Below are positions 18,462 to 30,978 of a stretch of DNA of 64,000 nt, in pieces. Made by a program: the position numbers and the translations under genes. Every line of letters begins with the position of its first letter. The first letter of the stretch is position 1. Source of the DNA: Pseudomonas putida (GTDB lineage Bacteria; Pseudomonadota; Gammaproteobacteria; Pseudomonadales; Pseudomonadaceae); contig NZ_CP039371.1 in assembly GCF_005080685.1 (NCBI RefSeq), forward strand, positions 2,542,001-2,606,000. The letters are read 5' to 3'. Below the pieces are notes generated by a model. It had not been told where the DNA came from and made no database searches. It worked only from the letters and a program-made list of their open reading frames with translations.

Positions 18462-18956
18462 TCAGCGGCGGCGGAACAGCGGCAGCGGCTCGTCGGTGGC
18501 GGCCTGGTAGGTCACCGAGAAGTCCTTCAGGCCCTGCAGCGCGTCTTCCGGGTCCTTGTCGGCACGGATGGCGAAGGCGTCGAAACCGCAACGGGCCAGG
18601 TAGAACAGCTGGTCGCGCAGTACGTCGCCAATGGCGCGCAGCTCGCCCTTGAACTTGTAGCGGTCACGCAGCAGGCGCGCATTGGAGTAGTTGCGCCCGT
18701 CGGTGAAGGCCGGGAAGTTCAGTGCGATGACCTGGAAGTGCTCGACGTCGTCACCGATTTCCTCGGCTTGCTCGTCGCTGTCCAGCCACACGCCCAGGCC
18801 GCCGTCGCGGGCCTTGAGCACGTGGGCGTGGTCGCGCCACATCTGCAGCGGAACGATGTAGTCGTCGCAGTTGGTCAGCTCGTCGAACGAGGTTTCCTTG
18901 GGCAGCAGGTGCCAGGTTTCGTCGACGATCTGGTTGTTCTTAATGATTCGCTGCAT
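18462..18956 (-). CDS. DUF934 protein, partner of the sulfite reductase
   Basis: A 164-residue protein of the DUF934 family (IVPLQMWRDHAHVLKARDGG, GVWLDSDE, ALNFPAFTDGRNYSNARLLR, GDVLRDQLFYLARCGFDAF). In proteobacteria this family is almost always encoded next to ferredoxin-type CysI. Its 5' end overlaps the cysI stop by 17 bp, so the two are translationally coupled. A role in electron delivery or assembly for sulfite reduction is inferred from linkage; no catalytic motif is visible. Confidence 0.9.
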   Translation of the reverse strand: MQRIIKNNQIVDETWHLLPKETSFDELTNCDDYIVPLQMWRDHAHVLKARDGGLGVWLDSDEQAEEIGDDVEHFQVIALNFPAFTDGRNYSNARLLRDRYKFKGELRAIGDVLRDQLFYLARCGFDAFAIRADKDPEDALQGLKDFSVTYQAATDEPLPLFRRR

Positions 18957-20592
18957 AGACGCGCTCCTTGAAGGGGTCGATGCCGATACGCTGGTAGGTG
19001 TCGATGAAGCGCTCTTCCTCGGTGCGCTGTTCGACGTACACGTTGATCAGCTTCTCGATCACGTCGGCCATTTGCTCCTGTGCGAACGATGGGCCGAGGA
19101 TCTTGCCCAGGCTCGCGTCGCGCGCGGCGTTGCCACCCAGGGAAACCTGGTAGAACTCCTCGCCCTTCTTGTCCACCCCGAGGATGCCGATATGGCCGAC
19201 GTGGTGGTGACCACAGGCGTTCATGCAGCCGGAGATGTTCAGGTCGATCTCGCCGATGTCGAACAGGTAGTCCAGGTCGTCGAAACGGCGCTGGATGGAT
19301 TCGGCGATCGGGATCGACTTGGCGTTGGCCAGCGAGCAGTAGTCGCCACCTGGGCAGCAGATGATGTCGGTCAGCAGGCCGATGTTCGGCGTGGCGAAGC
19401 CGCTTTCGCGCAGTTCCAGCCAGAGCGCGTGCAGCTGACGCTGCTCGACGTCGGCGAGAATGATGTTCTGCTCGTGGGAGGTGCGCAGGAAGCCGAAGCT
19501 GTAGCGTTCGGCGAGGTCCGCCACGGCGTCCAATTGCTTGTCGGTCAGGTCGCCAGGGGCGACGCCGGTGGGCTTGAGCGACAGGGTCACGGCCACGTAG
19601 CCGGGGCGCTTGTGGGCGCGGGTGTTGCGCGAGCGCCAGCGGGCGAAACCTGGGTTCTCGGCATCCTGGGCGGCGTAGTCGACGTTATCGAGGGCCAGGT
19701 AGTCCGGGTCGACGAAGTGACGCGAGACGCGCTGCACTTCTTCTTCGGTCAGGGTGGTGTTGCCGCCACGCAGGTGGACCATTTCGGCCTCCACCTTCTC
19801 GGCGAACACTTCAGGCGTCAGTGCCTTGACCAGGATCTTGATCCGCGCCTTGTACTTGTTGTCACGGCGGCCGTAACGGTTGTACACGCGCAGGATGGCG
19901 TCGAGGTAGCTGATCAGGTCCTGCCATGGCAGGAATTCGTTGATGAACGAACCGACCACCGGGGTACGACCCAGGCCACCGCCGACCAACACGCGGAAGC
20001 CCAGCTCGCCGGCGGCATTGCGTACCGGCTCGAGGCCAATGTCATGCACTTCGATGGCGGCGCGGTCTTCCTTCGAGCCGTTGATCGCAATCTTGAACTT
20101 GCGCGGCAGGTAGGCGAATTCCGGGTGGAAGGTGGTCCACTGGCGAACGATCTCGCACCACGGGCGCGGGTCGATGATCTCGTCTGCGGCAACCCCGGCG
20201 AACTGGTCGGTGGTGGTGTTGCGCAGGCAGTTGCCGCTGGTCTGGATCGCGTGCATCTGCACGGTGGCCAGCTCGGCGAGGATGTCCGGGATATCTTCCA
20301 GGGCCGGCCAGTTGAACTGCACGTTCTGGCGGGTGGAGATGTGGGCATAGCCCTTGTCGTAGTCGCGGGCGATCTTGGCCAGTGTGCGAACCTGGCGTGC
20401 GTTCAGTTGGCCATAAGGCACGGCGACGCGCAGCATCGGGGCGAAACGTTGGATATAGAGGCCGTTCTGCAGGCGCAGAGGGCGGAATTCTTCTTCGCTC
20501 AGCTCACCGGCCAGGTAGCGGCGGGTCTGATCACGGAACTGCTTGACGCGGTCCTCGATGATCCGCTGATCGTACTCGTCGTATACGTACAT
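18940..20592 (-). CDS. cysI: Nitrite/sulfite reductase haemoprotein (assimilatory, CysI type)
   Basis: The 550-residue protein has duplicated sulfite-reductase ferredoxin-like and sirohaem domains (SGNCLRNTTTDQFAG in the first half, GGDYCSLANAKSIPIAESI in the second). The [4Fe-4S]-sirohaem ligands are Cys413, Cys419, Cys456 and Cys460, in CCPGGDYC and GCMNAC. It reduces sulfite to sulfide, the last step before cysteine synthesis. No CysJ flavoprotein is adjacent, so the electron donor is probably ferredoxin. Sulfite from the sulfonate/sulfinate genes earlier in the window would feed this enzyme. AGGACT precedes the ATG. Confidence 0.93.
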   Translation of the reverse strand: MYVYDEYDQRIIEDRVKQFRDQTRRYLAGELSEEEFRPLRLQNGLYIQRFAPMLRVAVPYGQLNARQVRTLAKIARDYDKGYAHISTRQNVQFNWPALEDIPDILAELATVQMHAIQTSGNCLRNTTTDQFAGVAADEIIDPRPWCEIVRQWTTFHPEFAYLPRKFKIAINGSKEDRAAIEVHDIGLEPVRNAAGELGFRVLVGGGLGRTPVVGSFINEFLPWQDLISYLDAILRVYNRYGRRDNKYKARIKILVKALTPEVFAEKVEAEMVHLRGGNTTLTEEEVQRVSRHFVDPDYLALDNVDYAAQDAENPGFARWRSRNTRAHKRPGYVAVTLSLKPTGVAPGDLTDKQLDAVADLAERYSFGFLRTSHEQNIILADVEQRQLHALWLELRESGFATPNIGLLTDIICCPGGDYCSLANAKSIPIAESIQRRFDDLDYLFDIGEIDLNISGCMNACGHHHVGHIGILGVDKKGEEFYQVSLGGNAARDASLGKILGPSFAQEQMADVIEKLINVYVEQRTEEERFIDTYQRIGIDPFKERVYAANH

Positions 20593-20697
20593 AAAAGTCC
20601 TGTCTCAGGCTGCATGCAGCTATTCGCGCGCACGGCCGCGCACTCCGGTTCGGAGCCGGCGAACGATAGCAGGTTGTGTTTATGCGCTAAAGTGATG

Positions 20698-20727
20698 TTT
20701 TTGCATATGAAAAGAACCAAAAGAACT
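20698..20727. promoter_or_regulatory. Candidate LysR-type operator upstream of cysI
   Basis: TTTTTG-CATATG-AAAAG (20698-20714) is an AT-rich near-palindrome. AAAAGAACC and AAAAGAACT (20710-20727) form a tandem 9-mer overlapping it. Both lie about 105-135 bp upstream of the cysI start. LysR-family regulators control sulfite reductase genes in pseudomonads (FinR has been reported in P. putida), so a site of this kind is expected here. No direct proof is visible. Confidence 0.4.
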
Positions 20728-20851
20728 AAGTGAGACTAACTGCCATTTGTAGCGTTCGTCGGCGATCGAAGACCCTGCTTGAGGGAAGGGCATTGCTCGT
20801 CTTTACTGGGGGTTGAAGTGCATTTCCCATAACACTACAAGAGGCAATGCA

Positions 20852-20965
20852 ATGGGCAACTCAACCAAGGTCCGCAAAGCTGACAGCAGCGTCGATGCCT
20901 GGGCGATCCTGTGCCTGATCGTTCTGGTGGTGGTCACTGCCGTGTATTGGGTCAGCCACCAGTAG
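20852..20965 (+). CDS. Small single-span membrane protein (37 aa)
   Basis: A short plus-strand frame encodes MGNSTKVRKADSSVDAWAIL and then a hydrophobic helix (CLIVLVVVTAVYWV) ending SHQ. AGAGGC lies eight bases before the ATG. The polar N-terminus with one transmembrane helix is typical of small inner-membrane proteins. It sits alone between divergent cysI and convergent DUF2970. Function is unknown. Confidence 0.65.
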   Translation: MGNSTKVRKADSSVDAWAILCLIVLVVVTAVYWVSHQ

Positions 20966-21005
20966 CCTTAATCCTGCCACCGTGATGTGCCTGTACCGCC
21001 GCAGC

Positions 21006-21224
21006 TCAGCGAGCGGTCAGGTGCACGGCCAGTTGTACCAGGCCGATCAGCACCAGAATGAACACCAGCGTGAACACGACACCGAACACGATGAAATGGC
21101 TCGCCTTGCCATGGGTGAAGTCGCGCGTGCGATTCTTGCCGCTTTGTACGCCGAACGCGGCGGCGAGGACGCTGTGCAACATCTGCCAGAAGGTCGGTGG
21201 CTTGCCTTGGCTGGAATCGTCCAT
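21006..21224 (-). CDS. DUF2970 small membrane protein
   Basis: A 72-residue protein recognisable as DUF2970 by FWQMLHSVLAAAFGVQSGKN followed by a hydrophobic segment (HFIVFGVVFTLVFILVLIGL). The start at 21224 follows AGGAG. The family is a short predicted inner-membrane protein of unknown role, common next to core metabolic genes. It is transcribed in the same direction as metH but separated from it by a REP pair. Confidence 0.85.
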   Translation of the reverse strand: MDDSSQGKPPTFWQMLHSVLAAAFGVQSGKNRTRDFTHGKASHFIVFGVVFTLVFILVLIGLVQLAVHLTAR

Positions 21225-21271
21225 GGTGGCTCCTGAGGTAATCAGAGGCAATCAAGGACAGTGTAGGCCCA

Positions 21272-21334
21272 TTCGCCGGCAAACCGGCTCCAACAGATCG
21301 GTGGAGAACCTGCAGGAGCCGGCCTGCCGGCGAA
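21272..21334. repeat. REP pair downstream of metH
   Basis: TTCGCCGGCAAACCGGCTCC (21272-21291) is matched in inverted orientation by 21315-21334 with two mismatches in 20. The CCGGC-rich core resembles the commonest pseudomonad REP. It lies just after the metH stop and probably serves as its transcript end. Confidence 0.88.
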
Positions 21335-21340
21335 GCGGTC

Positions 21341-25048
<3,708 letters not shown>

Positions 25049-25215
25049 AAGAACTACCTGGTCGGGCAAATATCAGAAGGTGCGGAATCATAACAAAGCT
25101 GCGCGGATTTTAGGCGCATCGGCCATTTCCATGAATTATGCTCATGTTGGCAAACACGCACACAAGGACGACCAGGCACACCGTGATGGCTTTCAAGAAC
25201 CAGGACTTTCGGCAC

Positions 25216-27525
25216 ATGTTGCATCGTTGTTTTCTTGCCTGGGCGAGCGCATGCGCGCTGTTCATGAGCGGCATGGCGGGTGCGCAAGCCCCCCAGTCGA
25301 GCCCGGCAATCTCCTATACCCGCGACATCCAACCGATCTTCACCGAGAAATGCGTCGCTTGCCACGCCTGCAACGACGCCGCCTGCCAGCTCAAGCTGGA
25401 AAGCCCGGAAGGCGCCGTGCGCGGCGCCAGCAAGGTGCCGGTGTACCAGGGCGAGCGGAGCAAGGCGGTGCCCACCACGCGCCTGTTCTACGACGCCCAG
25501 ACCGAGGAGCAATGGCGGGCCAAGGGCTTCTATTCGGTGCTCGACAACCAGGGCAGCCAGGCTGCGCTGATGGCGCGCATGCTCGAACTGGGGCACAAGA
25601 CGCCGATCACCCCCAACGCCAAGTTGCCCGATGACATCGTCCTGGGCCTTGCGCGCAACAACATGTGCCCCATGCCCCATGAGTTCGACGCCTATGCCGG
25701 CGCACATCCCAAGGAAGGCATGCCGCTGGCGGTGACAGGCCTCACCGACAAGGAGTACCAGACCATGCAGCGCTGGCTGGCGGCGGGTGCGCCGGTCGAA
25801 TACCAGCCGGTCCAGCCGAGCGCGGCGGAAGCCAGGCAGATCGGCGAGTGGGAAGAACTGCTCAACCGCCCAGGTTCGACCGAAGCGCTGGTGGGCCGGT
25901 GGCTGTACGAGCACCTGTTCCTGGCGCACATCTATTTCGTCGGCGGCGAGCAGGGCCACTTCTTCCAGTGGGTGCGCTCGCGCACGCCGAGCGGCAAGCC
26001 GGTCGACATCATCGCCACGCGCCGCCCCAACGACCCGCCCGGCACCGATTTTTACTACCGGCTGATTCCGGTGCAGGGCGTGATCGTGCACAAGACCCAC
26101 ATCACCTACCCGATGGGGCCGCAGAAGCTCAAGCGGGTCAAGCAGCTGTTCTACGCCGGCGATTGGCACGCCACCGCGCTGCCGGGCTATGGGCCGCGGC
26201 ACCGGGCCAACCCGTTCGAGACGTTCGAGGCGATCCCGGCGGTGGCGCGCTACCAGTTCATGCTCGATAACGCCGAGTACTTCGTGCGCACCTTCATTCG
26301 CGGCCCGGTGTGCCGCGGGCAGATCGCCACGGACGTGATCCGCGACAACTTCTGGGCGCTGTTCCAGGAACCGGCGTTCGACCGCTACATCACCGACGCC
26401 AAGTACCGCGGCGAGGCCACGCCGCTGCTGGCCATGCCGGGGCAGATCGACGACGTGGGCAGCGTGCTGACCCTGTGGCACGCCTACCGTGACAAGCGCA
26501 ACGAGTACGAGAAACTGCGTCGCGAGGCCTATGCCGAGATGCCGGCGCCGGGTTGGTCGACCCTGTGGGCCGGCAATGACAACGCCCTGCTGACCATCTT
26601 CCGGCATTTCGACAGCGCCTCGGTGACCAAGGGTCTGATCGGCGATGTGCCGTTGACCCTGTGGCTGTTCGACTATCCGCTGTTCGAGCGTACCTACTAC
26701 CAACTGGCGGTGAATTTCGACGTGTATGGCAACGTCTCGCATCAATTGCAGACGCGCTTGTACTTCGACCTGATCCGCAACGGCGCCGAGGTCAATTTCC
26801 TGCGCCTGATGCCGGCTGACAAACGCGGCGCGATCCTCAGCGACTGGTACCAGAACGGCGGCAAGGTGAAGATGTGGCTCGACTACGAGGACATCGACAG
26901 CGACACGCCAAGTGGCCTGAAACTGGACAAGGAACATCCCAAGCGCGATTTCGGCCTGAAGCTGCTGCAGCGCACCACGAGCATCAACGCCTCGCCTGAT
27001 CCGATCAACCGCTGCACGGGCGCCTACTGCTCGCGGCCCGGTCTGAGCGAGGAGTTCCGTAATGCCGAACAGTCGTTGAGCCGCCTGGTGTCGCGTCCAG
27101 CGGCCGGGTTGAAGGTGATCGGCCAATTGCCCGAGGCCACCATGCTGCGCATCGAAGGGCAGGGCGGTCAGCGCCAGGTCTACAGCCTGCTGCACAACCG
27201 CGCGCACAGCAACGTCGCCTTCCTTCTCGGCGAGGCGCGCCGCTACCAGCCAGGGCTCGATACCTTGACGCTGTACCCGGGCGTGCTCAGCAGCTACCCG
27301 AACTTCATCTTCAACGTGCCCACCGCCGATGTGCCGGAGTTCGTCGAGGACCTGGAGTACGCCGGTGACGACGCCGAGCGCTTCGAGCGCATCGTCATGC
27401 GCTGGGGGATTCGCCGCAGCCATCCGCAGTTCTGGCGGTATTTCCATGACCTCAATAGCTACATCAAGGAGACCCAGCCGGTAGAGGCCGGTGTGCTGGA
27501 CATGAACCGCTACGAGAACCTCTGA
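25216..27525 (+). CDS. cti: Cis/trans fatty-acid isomerase, periplasmic cytochrome c-type
   Basis: The 769-residue product begins with a signal peptide (MLHRCFLAWASACALFMSGM) and then the haem-c motif CVACH (Cys46, Cys49, His50), as in Pseudomonas Cti. The enzyme converts cis to trans double bonds in membrane phospholipids to stiffen the membrane under solvent or heat stress. In-frame ATGs at 25138 and 25186 exist; 25216 is preferred because it starts directly at the signal peptide, with AGGAC upstream. It is divergent from metH and followed by a stem-loop. Confidence 0.93.
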   Translation: MLHRCFLAWASACALFMSGMAGAQAPQSSPAISYTRDIQPIFTEKCVACHACNDAACQLKLESPEGAVRGASKVPVYQGERSKAVPTTRLFYDAQTEEQWRAKGFYSVLDNQGSQAALMARMLELGHKTPITPNAKLPDDIVLGLARNNMCPMPHEFDAYAGAHPKEGMPLAVTGLTDKEYQTMQRWLAAGAPVEYQPVQPSAAEARQIGEWEELLNRPGSTEALVGRWLYEHLFLAHIYFVGGEQGHFFQWVRSRTPSGKPVDIIATRRPNDPPGTDFYYRLIPVQGVIVHKTHITYPMGPQKLKRVKQLFYAGDWHATALPGYGPRHRANPFETFEAIPAVARYQFMLDNAEYFVRTFIRGPVCRGQIATDVIRDNFWALFQEPAFDRYITDAKYRGEATPLLAMPGQIDDVGSVLTLWHAYRDKRNEYEKLRREAYAEMPAPGWSTLWAGNDNALLTIFRHFDSASVTKGLIGDVPLTLWLFDYPLFERTYYQLAVNFDVYGNVSHQLQTRLYFDLIRNGAEVNFLRLMPADKRGAILSDWYQNGGKVKMWLDYEDIDSDTPSGLKLDKEHPKRDFGLKLLQRTTSINASPDPINRCTGAYCSRPGLSEEFRNAEQSLSRLVSRPAAGLKVIGQLPEATMLRIEGQGGQRQVYSLLHNRAHSNVAFLLGEARRYQPGLDTLTLYPGVLSSYPNFIFNVPTADVPEFVEDLEYAGDDAERFERIVMRWGIRRSHPQFWRYFHDLNSYIKETQPVEAGVLDMNRYENL

Positions 27526-27573
27526 TCGGTTTGGCTGATCTTTTCGTAAGCACTGCGGTCCGAAACGCTAGGT

Positions 27574-27604
27574 GGCCCCTGGAAGGCAACATTGTCCAGG
27601 GGCC
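27574..27604. terminator. Stem-loop between cti and the acyltransferase gene
   Basis: GGCCCCTGGA (27574-27583) and TCCAGGGGCC (27595-27604) form a perfect 10-bp stem with an 11-nt loop, 49 bp after the cti stop. There is no T-run after it, so it may be an RNA stabiliser or a Rho-assisted end rather than a classic terminator. Confidence 0.5.
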
Positions 27605-27633
27605 TCAATGCACCGGCAATCGCAGGGTATTCC

Positions 27634-28668
27634 ATGCTGTATTCGCTTCAGGCACTGCGGGCGTTCGCCGCCTGGGTGGTGGTCTGCCACCACTTCATGC
27701 AGATCTTCTTCGACTTCCACGCCACCGGCCCCATCGGCCAACTGTTCAGCGACCGAGGCGCCGTGGGCGTCGACATCTTCTTCGTCATCAGCGGCCTGGT
27801 GATCTATCTGTCGACCCGTGACAAAGACATCGAGCCGCGCCAGTTCCTGCTCAACCGCGCCCTGCGTATCGTGCCCGCCTATTGGTTCTATACCCTGGTG
27901 ATGGCGGCGTTGATCCTGGCGTTCAGCCGCTGGATGCCGCACCAGGTGTACGACGGCCAGCACCTGCTGCTGTCGTTGTTGTTCATCCCGGCGGAAAACC
28001 CCGGCGGCTATGGTTTGTACCCCACGCTCAACGTCGGCTGGACGCTCAACTTCGAGATGTTCTTCTACCTGTTGTTCGGCCTGGCGTTCCTGGTTCGCCA
28101 ACGTCACCACCTGCTGCTGGTCACGGCGGCATTGCTGCTGGCCAGCGAAGTGCTTGGCCGAATGGGTGTGCTCAGCCACTTCTACAACAACGGCATCATC
28201 TACGAGTTCCTGCTCGGTATCGGCCTGGGCGTGCTGTATAGGCGCGGGCTGGTGCGTGAAGGGCGAGTGTTGCCGCTGCTGGTATTGGCGGCGGCAGGTT
28301 ATGCCATCTACCACCTGGACGCCTCCGTGCGGCTGCTGCACTGGGGAGTGCCCAGCGCGTTGATCGTGCTGGCGTTCCTGTCGCTCGAACCTTGGTTCAG
28401 TGGCAACCGGGTGCTCAAGGCGCTGGGCGACTGCTCGTACTCGGTGTACCTGATCCACGTGCTGGTGCTGTACGCGGGCTGGTTCGCCAGCCAGCGGCTG
28501 GGCCTGAACCCGTACCTGGTGTTCGCCTTGTGCGTGCCGTCCATTGGACTAATGTCCTGGGTCAGCTACCAGTGGCTCGAACGCGGGTTGTACCGGCGGA
28601 TGCAGGCCTGGCTGGCGCGGCCACGGGAGCAAACCGGGGATTACGTGCTTTCCCGAGTCAAATACTAG
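27634..28668 (+). CDS. Acyltransferase family 3 membrane protein (OafA-like)
   Basis: A 344-residue polytopic protein with acyltransferase-3 hallmarks: LQALRAFAAWVVVCHHF with the conserved Arg and His, GVDIFFVISGLVIY, and FLLNRALRIVPAYWFYT. These proteins O-acylate surface sugars or lipids using acyl-CoA at the inner membrane. I chose the ATG at 27634 because AGGG is correctly spaced. The acceptor is unknown, and there are no polysaccharide genes nearby. Confidence 0.88.
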   Translation: MLYSLQALRAFAAWVVVCHHFMQIFFDFHATGPIGQLFSDRGAVGVDIFFVISGLVIYLSTRDKDIEPRQFLLNRALRIVPAYWFYTLVMAALILAFSRWMPHQVYDGQHLLLSLLFIPAENPGGYGLYPTLNVGWTLNFEMFFYLLFGLAFLVRQRHHLLLVTAALLLASEVLGRMGVLSHFYNNGIIYEFLLGIGLGVLYRRGLVREGRVLPLLVLAAAGYAIYHLDASVRLLHWGVPSALIVLAFLSLEPWFSGNRVLKALGDCSYSVYLIHVLVLYAGWFASQRLGLNPYLVFALCVPSIGLMSWVSYQWLERGLYRRMQAWLARPREQTGDYVLSRVKY

Positions 28669-28672
28669 GACT

Positions 28673-28700
28673 TTGTTCGATGGCCGTGTTGGCGTACACT
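28673..28700 (+). promoter_or_regulatory. Candidate sigma-70 promoter of nfuA
   Basis: TTGTTC (28673-28678), a 16-bp spacer and TACACT (28695-28700) resemble -35 and -10 boxes 27 bp before the nfuA ATG. The boxes deviate from consensus. Confidence 0.35.
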
Positions 28701-28717
28701 TGGCGGCAAGTCTGTGA

Positions 28718-29311
<594 letters not shown>

Positions 29312-29331
29312 GGCGAAGCGCCCGGTTGCGG

Positions 29332-29359
29332 AGGAGGGCGGCCTTGTGCGCCGCCTCCT
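29332..29359 (+). terminator. Stem-loop after nfuA
   Basis: AGGA plus GGCGGC (29332-29342, one bulged G) pair with GCCGCC plus TCCT (29350-29359) around a 7-nt loop, 20 bp after the nfuA stop. No T-tract follows. Confidence 0.5.
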
Positions 29360-29537
29360 AGCAACAAAGTGTTACGGATTCAATCCCTGCGACAACAAGC
29401 CGCAGCCCGTAAACAAAGGGCTGCAGGCCATCTGCCCCAAGGTCGGGTAGCTGCCCTTGGGGTGTCATGCCAGAATGCCCCGGTTTTTCGGCCGGCCCGT
29501 CCCGAGGGTCGGCACCTTCCCTGTAAAGGATGGTTCC

Positions 29538-30146
29538 ATGAATGATCTGTTTACCCGGCGCGCAGTTGTCGCCGGGATGGGCGTTCTCGGGCTTGGCTTG
29601 CTGGCGGGCTGCAGCCCGGCGCGTGGGCTCGAGTTCAAGTACGGCAAGAACATGAGCAACGAGATCCTCGGGCGCAAGTTCCGCCTCAAGGATACCCAGG
29701 GCAACGAGCGCACCCTGTCGAGCTTCTACGGCTCGATGCCGATGATCTTCTTCGGTTTCACCCAGTGTCCGGCGGTCTGTCCGACCACGCTGGCGCGTGC
29801 GGTGCAGATCAAGAATCTGCTCAGGGGTCGTGACCGCGATCTGTTCCAGGTGGTGTTCATCACCCTGGACCCGGAACGCGATACGCCCGAGGTGCTCGAC
29901 GCCTATCTCAAGGCCTTCGACCCGTCGTTCACCGCCCTGACCGGCACCCCGGAGGAAATCGCCGAGGTGGCCAAGGAATTCAAGGTGTTCTACGAGAAGG
30001 TGCCGGCTGGCGACACCTATACCATTTCTCACTCATCCACCAGCTACGTCTACGATACACGTGGCACGCTGCGCCTGAGCCTGGGCCACTCCCTGAACGC
30101 CAAGGAATGCGCTGAAGACCTGGTCACCCTGATGGAGATTTGCTAA
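29538..30146 (+). CDS. SCO1/SenC copper-delivery lipoprotein
   Basis: The 202-residue protein has a lipoprotein signal with lipobox LLAGC (Cys25) and a thioredoxin-fold SCO domain. The copper ligands are visible: Cys77 and Cys81 in CPAVC and His165 in SHSSTSYVYD. SCO proteins deliver copper to the CuA site of cytochrome c oxidase in the periplasm. AAAGGA precedes the ATG. The stop overlaps the ATG of the PCuAC gene by one base. Confidence 0.93.
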   Translation: MNDLFTRRAVVAGMGVLGLGLLAGCSPARGLEFKYGKNMSNEILGRKFRLKDTQGNERTLSSFYGSMPMIFFGFTQCPAVCPTTLARAVQIKNLLRGRDRDLFQVVFITLDPERDTPEVLDAYLKAFDPSFTALTGTPEEIAEVAKEFKVFYEKVPAGDTYTISHSSTSYVYDTRGTLRLSLGHSLNAKECAEDLVTLMEIC

Positions 30147-30634
30147 TGGCTGTTTCACTGCAACCGATCAAGCGCGGCCTGGCCGCCATCGCCTTGCTGG
30201 GCATGGCGCTGCCAGCCCTGGCCCAGACCACCGTGAGCGAAGCCTGGGTGCGCGCCACCGTGGCGCACCAGCCGTCCACCGGCGCGTTCATGACCCTCAC
30301 CGCCAGTAGCGACAGCAAGCTGGTGAGCGTCGCCTCGCCGGTGGCCAAGACCGTGCAGGTGCACGAGATGACCATGAACGGCGATGTCATGGGCATGCGC
30401 GAGGTGAAGGCCGTCGAGCTGCCTGCCGGCAAGGCGGTGAGCCTTGACCCCAACGGGCTGCACGTGATGCTGACGGGCCTGAACCAGCAGGTCAAGGAAG
30501 GCGACAAGGTACCGCTGACCCTGACCATCGAAGATGCCAAGGGTGGCAAGGAAACCCTGGACGTGCAGGCCGAGGTACGCCCGCTCAACGCTGAGGCTGG
30601 CGCCGGTCACGACCACATGCACATGAACCACTGA
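30146..30634 (+). CDS. PCu(A)C periplasmic copper chaperone
   Basis: The 162-residue protein has a signal peptide (AALLGMALPALA region) and the complete copper motif H-x10-M-x21-H-x-M at His73, Met84, His106 and Met108. The C-terminus is rich in His and Met (GHDHMHMNH), a second possible Cu(II) site. It works with SCO1 in loading the CuA centre of cytochrome oxidase. Start and stop overlap (TAATG) with SCO1, so the two are coupled. Confidence 0.94.
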   Translation: MAVSLQPIKRGLAAIALLGMALPALAQTTVSEAWVRATVAHQPSTGAFMTLTASSDSKLVSVASPVAKTVQVHEMTMNGDVMGMREVKAVELPAGKAVSLDPNGLHVMLTGLNQQVKEGDKVPLTLTIEDAKGGKETLDVQAEVRPLNAEAGAGHDHMHMNH

Positions 30635-30641
30635 TGTACGA

Positions 30642-30669
30642 GGGGCCGCGCAATGCGGCCCCTTTCGTT
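30642..30669 (+). terminator. Rho-independent terminator after the copper pair
   Basis: GGGGCCGC (30642-30649), loop GCAAT, GCGGCCCC (30655-30662) and then TTTCGTT. It lies 7 bp after the PCuAC stop and between convergent genes, so it may also serve the minus-strand gene ending at 30677. Confidence 0.8.
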
Positions 30670-30676
30670 ATGTGCC

Positions 30677-30904
30677 TCAGCTGCGAAAGCGCGGCAGCGG
30701 CCGATCCAGGGTCAGCGACGTCAGTGTCTTGCGGACCTGGGCTTCGTCGGCCTCGATGGCCTTGAGGCTGGCGCGGATCTTGCCGGCCGCGGGCACGTCG
30801 CCCTGCCGGTCGATCCAATCGGCGATCTCCTTGCAGGCACTGCTCAGGCAGGCCTGACGCTGGCTCATCAGCGACAGGAGGGTGGTGATCTCTTTTTCGG
30901 ACAT
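30677..30904 (-). CDS. Small hypothetical protein, helical (75 aa)
   Basis: A 75-residue protein (MSEKEITTLLSLMSQRQACL, then SSACKEIADWIDRQGDVPAA) that is mostly charged helix with no signal peptide or membrane segment. GGAGGTTCCTGCC precedes the ATG, a strong ribosome site. I do not recognise the family. It stands alone between the copper-chaperone unit and the azl operon. Confidence 0.7.
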   Translation of the reverse strand: MSEKEITTLLSLMSQRQACLSSACKEIADWIDRQGDVPAAGKIRASLKAIEADEAQVRKTLTSLTLDRPLPRFRS

Positions 30905-30978
30905 GGCAGGAACCTCCGTTCAGCCATCTCAGTGTAGCAGCGGTAAACGCGCACGCCTGCGGCATGCTGTCGCCCTGG

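Noticed and set aside
25049..25215. Riboswitch (SAH or cobalamin) in the metH leader
   Set aside because: The leader is short, and I could not lay out the conserved core or pairing of either class.
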